Source: Sextonia rubra | Taxonomy: Eukaryota; Streptophyta; Magnoliopsida; Laurales; Lauraceae | Reading direction: 5' to 3' | NCBI GenBank assembly: GCA_037013555.1 | Contig: JASUAD010000006.1 | Coordinates: 64,526,029-64,590,028 of the forward strand | Length of the DNA: 64,000 nt | In this document: in pieces, positions 39,753-50,500 of the stretch | How positions within the stretch are numbered: the first letter of the stretch is position 1 | Layout: every line of letters starts with the position of its first letter | The notes under the pieces: generated by a model | Told to the model about the DNA's origin: nothing | Databases searched by the model: none | What the model saw: only the letters and a program-made list of their open reading frames with translations | Translations under genes and position numbers: made by a program

Positions 39753-42700
39753 GGTTAGGCGCCGGTCAAAACATTCCACGCATGCACCTTTTAAAACAAA
39801 TATTATGACAAATAAAGTAACAAATCTCAAAAAGCCATAAAATAAAGCGAGAGAGTTAAAAGGATTACCTCATATGGCACTCTCCGGCAACAGCACCAAA
39901 AACTTGTACAACAATCTAAATGCAAGGCCGTGACATACTATTAAAACCCGGTGAAAACCGGGTCGCTCGACAAGTATGATCAATTCATACGATTGCACCT
40001 GTCTTAAAAGAAAATCTAAAAATACTACTGAAAATCAATACAAACCATAATTAAATGCACAAAAATTAAATTAATTATAGTCCTTTACACAACATAAAAA
40101 CTTATCTAAACTATAAACTTGCTACAAACCTAAACTAAAAAGGAGAAAACTGCATCTACCATACGACACATTAGAAAACCAATAGAAATACCATTGTTAA
40201 AAATGAGAGCACCAATGGAAAAGAAGCCATTACAAACAAATAATTAGAAGGGCACGCAAGAAAAAGCCATTTAAATGCAACAATTATTTATAAACAAAGC
40301 ATCACAAAGCTTAATTTCCTACTGGAATTTAACTATATAAAGAATATGAGCTAGAAATGTCAAAGTAGATGGATTTAGTTAAAATATCAGGGCAACACTT
40401 TATGAGTTTCAAAATTAAACACAAAATCAGATTTCAATCAAAATTTTAGAATTCAAATTTTCTCTTTTTGGATTAGGCCCTACTCAAAACATTCCATGTA
40501 TGCACCTCTTAAAACTAATATTATGACAAATAAAGTAATAAAACTCACAAATCCATAAACTAAAGAGAGAGAGTTAAAAAGATTACTTCATATCGCACTC
40601 TCCGGCAACGGCACCGAGAACTTGTACGATAATCCAAATGCAAGGTTGTGAAGTAGGAATAAAACCCGGTGAAAACCGGGTCGATTGACAAGGCGTTATT
40701 AATTCATACAACTTGCACCTGTCTTAAAAGAAAATCTAAACATCCTACTCAAAGCCTATATAAATCAGAATTAAATACACAAAAATTAAATTAATTATAG
40801 TCCCTTACACAACATAAAAAATTATCTAAACTAAAAACCCTACACTACAAACCTAAACAAGAAAAGAAAACACTACATCCACCATAAGAAACATGAAAGA
40901 ACCAATAGAAATACCACTATATATAATATAGGAACAAAAATAAGAGAACATGGTGAAAAACTGCCATTATAAACAAATAAAAGATGGGCAAGGACGAAGC
41001 CACTTAAATGGAAACAATTATTCATGAATAAAACATTGCAAGCTTAATTTCCTTGTGGAATTTAACTATAAAAAAAATATATGAGTTAAAATTGTCAAAG
41101 TGGAATATGAGTTAGAATTGTCTAAGCGAACGGATTTAGTTTAGATATCAAGGCAACACTTTATGAGTACAAAAACTAAACCAAAAACCAGATTTCGATA
41201 AAAATTTTAAAATTTAAATTTCCTCTTTCTCGATTATGCGGCAGTCAAAACATTCCACGCATGCACCATTCGAAATTGATATTATAACAAATACAGTAAC
41301 AAATCCCACAAAGCAAAAAACTAAAAAGAGAGTGAAAAAGATTACCTCATATGACGCTCTCCGGCAACGGCACCAAGAAGTTGTACGACAATCCAATGCA
41401 AGCTTGTGAAGTTGTAGGGTCAATCGACAAGACATGATGAATTCATACAACTTGCACGTGTCTTAAAAGAAAATCTAAAAATCCAACTAAAAATCTATTC
41501 AACCTGGAATAAAATACACTAAATTAAATTAATTACAGTCCTCCCCACGATATAAAAAATTATCTAAACTAAAAACCCTACACAACAAACCGAAACAAGA
41601 AAATCATAGGAAACATTAGAAAGCCAATAGAAATACCACTCTAGAAGATATAGGAACAAAAATCAAAAAACAAATTGAAAAGCTGCCGTTACAAAAGAGA
41701 AACAAAAAACAAAAAAAACAAAAGATGGGCAAGTGTAGAGCCATGTAAAAGCACAACAATTATTCAAGAACAAAGCATTGCAACAAGCTTAATTTCCCGT
41801 TGGAGTTTAATTATAAGAAGAGTACATGCTAGAATTGTAGAATTGTCAAAGTAGATGAATTTAGTTCAAATATCAAGGCAACACTTTATGATTTCAAAAA
41901 AATAAACCAAATATCATATTACAATCAAAATTTCAAAATTTATATTTCCTTTTTTTCGATTAGGCGCCAGTCAAAACATTCCATGCATGCACCTCCTAAC
42001 ACTAATATTATGACAAATAAAGCAACAAATCCCACAAAACCATATACTAAAGAGAGAGTTAAAACGATAACCTCACATGGCGTTCTCTGGCAACTGCACC
42101 AAGAACTTGTACGACAATCCAAATGCAAGGATGTGAAGTACTAATAGAACCCGGATAAAACGGGGTCGATAGACAATGCGTGACCAATTCATACAACTTG
42201 CACCTATCGTAAAAAAAAATCTAAATATCCTACACAAAATCAATACAAACTAGAATTAAATACACAAAAATTAAATTAATTACAATCCTTCACACGACAT
42301 AAAAAATTATGTAAACTAAACAACCCTACACCACAAACCTAAACCGGGAAAGAGAAAGCTGCATCCACCATAAAAAAAAAACATTAGAAAACCAATAGAA
42401 ATACTACTATTGAAATATAGGAACAAAAATGAGAGAACAAATTGAAAACAAGCTATTACAAACAAATAAATATAATGGCAAGTATGAAGAAGCCATTTAA
42501 ATGCACAACAATTATTCATAAACAAAACAATGCAAGCTTAATTTCCAATTCGAGTTTAAATATATTTAGAATATAAGCTAGAATTGTCATAGTGGATGGA
42601 TTCAGTTACAATATCAAGGCAACACTTTATGAGGTCGAACATTAAACCAAAAATCAAATTTCAAACAAAATTTTAGAATTTAAATTTCATTTTGTCAATT

Positions 42701-43033
42701 AGGCGCCGTTTAAAACATTCAATGCATACACATCCAAAAACTAATATTATGACAGATATAGTAACAAATCTCACAAATCAATAAACTAAGGACAGAGTTA
42801 AAAGATTACCTCATATGGCGCTCAACAGCAACGGCACCAAGAACTTGTGCGACAATCCAATGCAAGCCTGTGACGTAGTAATAAAACCTGCTGAAAGTTG
42901 GGTCCATCGAGAAGGCGTGATCAATTCATATGACTTGCACCTGTCTTAAAAGAAAATCTAAAAATAGTGCCCAAAATCTATACAAACAAGAATTAAATGC
43001 ACAAAAAGTAAATTAATTACAATCCTTTTTCTA
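39753..43033. repeat. Satellite higher-order repeat copy 10 (3281 bp)
   Basis: Complete but mosaic copy. Its A start matches copies 8 and 14, while its later part (about 40,850-42,130) matches copy 5, including reversion to the two-copy microduplication and 'gaattgtctaagcg'. Confidence 0.88.
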
Positions 43034-45842
43034 GATTAGGCGCCGGTCAAAACATTCCGCGCATGCACCTTCTAAAACAAATATTATGACAAATAAAGTA
43101 ACAAATCCCACAAAGCCATAAACTAAAGCGAGAGAGTTAAAAGGATTACCTCATATGGCACTCTCCGGCAACGGCACCAAAAACTTGCACGACAATCCAA
43201 ATGTAAGGTTGTGACGTACTAATAAAACCGGGTCGCTCGACAAGCATGATCAATTCATATGATTGCACCTGTCTTAAAAGAAAATCTAAAAATCCTACTG
43301 AAAATCTTTACAAACCAAAATCAGATACACAACAAATAAATTAATTATAGTCCTTTACACAACATAAAAACTTATCTAAACTATAAACTTGCTACAAACC
43401 TAAACTAAAAAGGAGAAAACTATATCTACCATAAGACACTTTAGAAAACGAATAGAAATACCACTGTTAAAAATGAGAGCACAAACGGAAAAAAAGCCAT
43501 TACGAAAAAATAAATAGAAGGGCATGTAAGAAAATCCATTTAAATGCAACAATTATTTATGAACAAAGCATCACAAAGCTTAATTTCCTACTGGAGTTTA
43601 ACTATGTAAAGAATATGAGCTACAAATGTCAAAGTAGATGGATTTAGTTAAAATATAAGGGCAACACTTTATGAGTTTGAAAATTAAACCAAAAATCAGA
43701 TCTCAATCAAAATTTTGGAATTTAATTTTTATCTTTTTGGATTAGGCCCCACTCAAAACATTCCATGAATGCACCTCCTAAAACTAATATTTTGACAAAT
43801 AAAGTAATAAAACTCACAAAGCCATAAACTAAAGAGAGAGAGTTAAAAAGATTACCTCATATGGCACTCTCCGGCAACGGCACCGAGAACTTGTACGATA
43901 ATCCGAATGCAAGGTTGTAAAGTAGGAATAAAACCCGGCGAAAACCAGGTCGATCGACAAGGCGTTATCAATTCGTACAACTTGCACCTGTCTTAAAAGA
44001 AAATCTAAACATCCTACTCAAAACCTATATAAATCAGAATTAAATACACAAAAATTAAATTAATTATAGTCCCTTACACAACATAAAAAAATTATCTAAA
44101 CTAAAAACCTTACACTACAAACCTAAACGTGAAAAGAAAAAACTACATCCACCATAAGAAACATTGAAAAACCAATAGAAATACCACTATATATAATATA
44201 GGAACAAAAATGAGAGAACATTGTGAAAAACTGCCATTATAAACAAATAAAAGATGGGCAACGAAGAAGCCATTTAAATGAAAACAATTATTCATGAATA
44301 AAACATTGCAAGCTTAATTTCCTTGTGGAATTTAACTATAAAAAATATATAAGAGTTAGAATTGTCATAGTGGAATATAAGTTAGAATTGTCAAAGTGGA
44401 ATATGAGTTAGAATTGTCAAAGCGAATGGATTTAGTTTAGATATCAAGGCAACCCTTTATGAGTACTAAAACTAAACCAAAAACTAGATTTCAATCAAAG
44501 TTTTAAATTTTAAATTTCCTCTTTCTCGATTATGCGGCAGTCAAAACATTCCACGCATGCACCTTTCAAAATTGATATTATAACAAATACAGTAACAAAT
44601 CCCACAAAGCAATAAACTAAAAAGAGAGAGTTAAAAAGATTACCTCATATGCCGCTCTCCGGCAACGGCACCAAGAAGTTGTACGACAATCCAATGCAAG
44701 CTTGTGAAGTTGTAGGGTCAATCGACAAGACGTGATCAATTCATACAACTTGCACGTGTCTTAAAAGAAAATCTAAAAATCCGACTAAAAATCTTTTCGA
44801 CCTGGAATAAGATACAATAAATTAAATTAATTACACTCCTCCGCACGATATAAAAAATTATCTAAACTAAAAACCCTACACAACAAACCTAAACTAGAAA
44901 ATCATAAGAAACACTAGAAAACCAATAGAAATACCACCGTAGAAAATATAGGAACAAAATTGAGAAAACAAATTGAAAAGCAGCTATTACAAAAGAAGAA
45001 AAAAAAAAACAAAAGACAGGCAAGCATGAAGCCATGTAAATACACAACAATTATTCAAGAGCAAAGCAATCCAACAAGCTTAATTACCGGTTGGAGTTTA
45101 ACTATAAAAAGAATACAAGCTAGAATTATAGAATTGTCAAAGTAGATGAATTTAGTTCAAAAATCAAGGCAACACTTTATGAGTTCAAAAAATAAACCAA
45201 AAATCATATTACAATCAAAATTTCAAAATTTATATTTCCTTTTTTTCGATTAGGTGCCAGTCAAAACATTCCATGCATGCACCTCCTAAAACTAATATTA
45301 TGACAAATAAAGCAACAAATCCCACAAAACCATATACTAAAAAGGGAGTTAAAAAGATAACCTCACATGGCGCTCTCCGGCAATTGCACCAAGAACTTGT
45401 ACAACAATCCAAATGATGTGAAGTACTAATAGAACCCGGATAAAACTGGGTCGATGGACAATGCGTGACCAATTCGTACAACTTGCACCTATCTTTAAAA
45501 AAAAATCTAAATATCCTACACAAAATCAATACAAACCAGAATTAAATACGCAAAAATTAAATTATTTACAATCCTTCACACGACATAAAAAATTATGTAA
45601 ACTAAACAACCCTACACCACAAACCTAAACCGGGAAAGAGAAAGCTGCATCCACCATAAAAAAAAACATTAGAAAACCAATAGAAATACTACTATTGAAA
45701 TATAGGAACAAAAACGAGAGAACAAATTGAAAACAAGCTATTACAAACAAATAAATATAATGGCAAGTATGAAGAAGCCATTTAAATGCACAACAATTAT
45801 TCATGAACAAAGCAATGCAAGCTTAATTTCCAATTCGAGTTT

Positions 45843-45847
45843 AAATA
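45843..45847. repeat. Target site duplication, left copy (AAATA)
   Basis: AAATA lies directly before the 5' LTR and again directly after the 3' LTR. Uninterrupted satellite copies read 'gtttaaatatatttag' here, with a single AAATA, which confirms a 5-bp duplication typical of copia integration. Confidence 0.95.
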
Positions 45848-46145
45848 TGTTAGTGTCATTGTAAGTGTGTGTTGTCAATTACGTGACCAAAGTGTAGTTC
45901 GATTCAAGAACGATGTAGTTCACCTCGGAAGTTCATTGAAGATCAAGTCAAGTTCAAAGAAGTTCAAGCTAGTTCAAGACCATTCAAGGAAAACCTATCA
46001 ATGAAGACTAAGCAAAGAAGTTCAACATCAAAGAATATCATCTGTGAGTGCCAAGGGATAAGGTATCTGCGATCCCTAAGTGTCCTTGAAAACAAACTAG
46101 AAAATTAGGTTTTTCAAAAACCCTGTTTTGTTCTACGGCTTGGGC

Positions 46146-46600
46146 CACGGCTAAGCCGTAAACCCTACGGCTCACTTTCCAGAGAGTGTATTTTGAAGCC
46201 TTTTTGTTCTACGGCTGACCCTACGGCTACACCGAGAAATGTTACGGCTAAGCCGTAGTGGGTTTCACGGCTAAGCCGTAAAATCTACGGGCCACAATCC
46301 AGAGAGTGTACTTGGCCAAAATTATGCTTACGGTTGACCTTACGGCCAAGCCGAAAGGCCTTCACGGCTAAGCCGTAAGGTTATTCACGGCTAAGCCGTA
46401 AAGATTACGGGCCACTCTCCAGAGAGTTGTTTCTGGGAAATTTGAGCTTACGGCTGACCCACGGCTAGGCCGAAAGATGCTCACGGCAAAGCCGTAGAAG
46501 GATTTACGGCTAAGCCGTAGGCCTAACCGTAAGAAGGAATTTGTGCTGAATCTGGTCAAACTAGCCGTTGGATGTTGTCAGAACTTACGGCTAAGCCGTA
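46146..46600. repeat. Palindrome cluster in 5' LTR U3
   Basis: At least seven copies of (T/C)ACGGCTAAGCCGTA: 46146, 46243, 46266, 46363, 46386, 46505 and 46586, plus several half-sites and mutated versions. Each has 7-nt arms around a single A. The same cluster is in the 3' LTR, 8937 bp downstream. Clusters of short palindromes in LTRs are a known Sirevirus trait; a role as protein binding site or in CpG methylation is inference. Confidence 0.85.
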
Positions 46601-46646
46601 GACCATTCTGTTCTAAGCCGTAAAACTGTCCGTTGGAGCTCATCTG

Positions 46647-46654
46647 TATTTAAA
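46647..46654 (+). promoter_or_regulatory. Putative LTR promoter TATA box
   Basis: TATTTAAA followed by 'gaggacctctccc' lies after the palindrome cluster and about 930 bp before the gag-pol start. It is the best TATA-like candidate in the LTR for genomic RNA synthesis, with the start expected about 30 bp downstream. The copy in the 3' LTR is at 55,584-55,591. Confidence 0.55.
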
Positions 46655-47039
46655 GAGGACCTCTCCCTTGCTCCAACCACTGAATTTATTACTGAAAAAA
46701 TCACATGTATAGCTGAGCCTTTGCACCTCCATTAAAACCATCTTCAAAGCTCCCACAACCACCTACTCTCCAACAACAAAGAGTGTCATTATTGTTACAA
46801 GTAGAGTAGTTGGTGACTTAGGAAAGGCTTCTTCAAATTTGAGAGAATACCTTAGCCTTCCAAACCCTCTTGGAACCTCTTCCCTTGGTTGAGCTCACAT
46901 CTGAAGATCTTCATCTCCAAGGAGCAAGAACAAGAGGCCAAAGCTTGAAGGTAGTTTTCAAGCTTCAAGAGCACCACTCAAAACCAAGGTATTCAATTCC
47001 TTGTTTAGGTGTTCTTAACATTTCAATTCATATTGCTGT

Positions 47040-47160
47040 ATTTGGTGGAAGACAAACTACCGCATCAAAAAATGTTGTAATTGGTGGACTAGATCAAGGA
47101 TCAACCACCTGATCAAAAACTCTAATTGGTGGAAGACAAACCACCGCATCAAAAATTGTT
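47040..47160 (+). repeat. Three short tandem inverted-repeat units in LTR
   Basis: Three adjacent units of about 39-45 bp start with 'ttggtgga' and contain its inverse, 'accacc' or 'actacc', before 'gcatcaaaaa' or 'gatcaaaaac'. Each can fold into a small hairpin (GGTGG with CCACC). In the 5' LTR the first unit has lost one pair (actacc); the 3' LTR copy keeps accacc. Confidence 0.6.
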
Positions 47161-47510
47161 GCAAGAGGTGTATGTTATGTGAGTACCTCTTATTTAGTGG
47201 AACCGAGAGAGATTGCTCTTGAGAGTGGATGTAGGTCTAGGACCGAACCACTATAAATCATTGTGTTTATTGTTTGTTGTGTGTGGATGTTGCTTTGCTT
47301 TCCTGTCACTTGAGTTGATGATCTTTTATATGCTACATCTCTATTGCTCTAGTTACATTTCTAGACACTCTCAACTCTGATTATCTCTCTAAATTTTAAT
47401 AATCTTTCAGAGTGTTCTTTAAAAACTTCTAGGTTTTAAAAAGAAATTTTTAATAGTCCTATTCACCCCCCCTCTAGGACTTGGTGAGATCTAGTTATTG
47501 CACTTTCAAT

Positions 47511-47521
47511 TGGTATCAGAG
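47511..47521 (+). other. Primer binding site for initiator tRNA-Met
   Basis: TGGTATCAGAG, two bases after the 5' LTR, is complementary to the 3' end of plant initiator methionine tRNA. This is the usual primer for first-strand synthesis in plant copia elements. Confidence 0.92.
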
Positions 47522-47580
47522 AGGGTTACTTCGTAAAGGTGTAATAACCTGAAGTAGATCCATCTTTTGCTAGATTCACC

Positions 47581-50500
47581 ATGAATCCTGAAGGAAGTTC
47601 TATCACCCGTCCACCTTTCTTCGATGGGACAAATTATGCCTTTTGGAAAGCCCGGATGACAGCATTCTTAAAATCCATGGACTGGGCAGTTTGGGAGGCT
47701 ATTGAGAATGGTTGGACGGAACCCACTGAAGATGTGTCTACAAATGGTGTCACAACCACTAAACCATTAGATCCAGCCAAATGGTCTCAAGCTCAGCTAA
47801 ATCTTAGACAAAATAATGCTAGAGCGTACAATGCTATAGTGTGTGCCATGAATCAAGAAGAGTTTAAAAAGATCATGACAACCACTAATGCAAAACAGGC
47901 ATGGAGAATCCTTGAAGTAACTTATGAGGGTACCTCAGTTGTCAAAAGATCTAAACTCCAGATGCTCACAAGTCAGTTCGAAAACATTCGCATGGAAGAA
48001 AATGAAATGTTTACTGACTTTCATACTAAGCTCATGAAAATTGTAAATGAAATGTGGGCTCTTGGGGAAACTCTTCCGGAAGGTAAAATTTGTAGTAAAA
48101 TCTTGAGATCACTTCCGGAAAGATTCCATCCTAAGGTAACCTCTATAGAAGAACACAAGGATTCGGAACAAATGAAAATTGAAGATTTAGTGGGATCCCT
48201 CCAGACCTTTGAACTCAAATTCAATAATGACAAAAAGAAATCAATCGCTCTTATAACCTCTCATAACACATCTTCCTCTAAAGATGACTTAGGAGTAACT
48301 AGTAATGATGAGGATGAAAATGTGGCCCTTTTGGCTAAAAAATTTTTGAAACAATTTAAGAAAAAGAGGGTGAAAGAGTATAAAAATGAAATCACAAATG
48401 ATAAATACAAAGGTCGGTCAAGTTCCCTCTCTAGAAGTAAACATAAGGAACCTATGTGTTACAGATGCAAGAAAATTGGACACATATCCACCGATTGTCC
48501 TCAAAAAGGAAAATACAAAAAGAAGAATCTTGTAGCCACTTGGGACGATTCATCTGAATCAGATTCTGACTCAGATGAATCACATCAAAATGAATCAGAC
48601 AAATATACAGTTCTGATGGCTACCACTGCCACCTTCAATCTTTCCGAGGAAATGATTAAAATATCGAATGAAGAAGTCTCAGGCAGTGAGTCAGAGAGTG
48701 AGTATGAAAATTCAGAGAATGAGGATAATGACAACACCACGGATTCCTATGAACTACTCTATGAGGGAACCTGTAGGCTCGTTGAAACTGTAAGCAATCA
48801 ACAAAATAAGATTAAGAATTTAAAGGATAAGGTTGATAGTATTAGTACTGAAAAGGAAAAATTGATCAAAGAACTCGAAAGTGTAAAAATCCAATTATCA
48901 ACAGAAAAAGAAAATGTACTCAAACTAAGAGAAAATGAAAAATCCCTTTTAAAAATAAAAGATGAAAATATTGCTCTCCACAATGAAGTGACTATTCTGA
49001 AACGGTATAAAGAAAAGTATGAGTACAGATTTACTCAAAATGATGAGAAATACATTAGACTATTCAAAATTGGAAAAGCTTATAAAGACATGACTGGTCT
49101 TGGATATGACAAAAATGCTAATCAGCCTCCAAGTTCCGGAACTGTTTTTGTCAAAAGTGCTTTAAAGGATGAAGATATTAGTGCTCAAAACATTGTGGAT
49201 AAGGCATCTACTAGTACTCATGCAGTTTCGTCAAATGCTCTCTGTCATTATTGTGGTAAGAGAGGTCATTTCAAAATGGAGTGCAAATTAAGAAAAATTC
49301 ATTGTAACATCAGTCAGAAAATTGAGAAAAACACCACGAAGAAAGTGGAACCTGAAAACAAAAAACAAAAGTCTCAGATAAACACATTTCCCTTCAACCA
49401 AAAGATGAATAATTTATTAAAAGAAGTCCATAAGTTAAGAAAACAATTTGAAATATACAAAAAGAATGGAGCAAACATTCCTATTCCCCAACATAAAACG
49501 TTTCAAGTGAAATACCAAAAATCAACTGTGATCCCCACTACTAGTACACTTAAATGGATACCTAAAACCAAGAATCTAGTGGTCCACACAGCTTTCAAAG
49601 CTGCAGAACAATCAAGATGGTATCTGGATAGTGGATGCTCAAAACATATGACTGGTGATAAATCTTGTTTGTCTAAAATGATTGAATTCGATGGAGGCAC
49701 AGTTACTTTTGGTGATGGCAGTACTGCGAAAATTATTGGGAAAGGAACTTTAAATGTTCCAAACTTACCACCTTTTGAGAATGTTTTGTGCGTTGATGGG
49801 TTAAAACATAATTTACTTAGCATATCTCAAATCTGTGACAAAGATTATGCCGTAAACTTTAGTAGTCATAGCTGTGAGATCTCAAGGAATGGAAAGACAA
49901 TATTGAGAGGTCTTAGAACTTCTGATAACTGTTATGTGGTGGGAAAAACAAATGCTTCATCATCTGCTTCTTGCCTTCTAACTAGTATTGATGAAGCTAA
50001 GTTGTGGCATCAAAGACTTGGGCATGTAAACTACAGAGACTTATCCCATCTAAACAAATATGTTGAAGGACTGCCCAAGATCAGTAGTCAAGAAAAGATG
50101 ATATGTGGGGAGTGCCTTCAAGGAAAACAAATTAGAAGTGCCCATAAAATGGTGAATGCTATGAAAACTACTCGACCTCTAGAACTTATTCATATGGACT
50201 TGGTTGGACCAACTAAAAGAGAGAGTCGAGGTAAGAAAAGGTACTTTCTTGTTATGGTAGATGATTTCTCTAGATTCACTTGGGTTGCATTCTTGAGAGA
50301 AAAATCTGAAGCCTTTGGAGAATTTAAAAGGATTGTCAAACAAATTCAGACTGAAAAAGGTACTTCAGTAGCCCGAATCAGAAGTGATCATGGTGGAGAA
50401 TTTGAGAATGATCAATTTGACAAATTTTGTGAGAAATATGGGATTCATCATGAATATTCAGCACCCAAAACTCCACAACAAAATGGGGTGGCTGAAAGAA

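Larger units (their letters stand above)
45848..47508 (+). repeat. 5' LTR (1661 bp)
   Basis: Starts TGTTAGTGTCATTG and ends GCACTTTCA. It holds a U3 region with many TACGGCT/AGCCGTA words (46,130-46,620), a TATA-like TATTTAAA at 46,647-46,654, and short inverted repeats at 47,040-47,160. Short reading frames inside it (46,368-46,559 minus, 46,870-47,112 plus) recur in the other LTR and have no sign of being genes. Confidence 0.95.

Noticed and set aside
46368..46559. 63-codon minus-strand frame in the LTR
   Set aside because: It is produced by the palindromic AGCCGTA words and is repeated in the other LTR; no evidence for coding.
46870..47112. 80-codon plus-strand frame, repeated at 55,807-56,049
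   Set aside because: It lies within the LTR, is present twice only because LTRs are duplicated, and has no recognisable domain.
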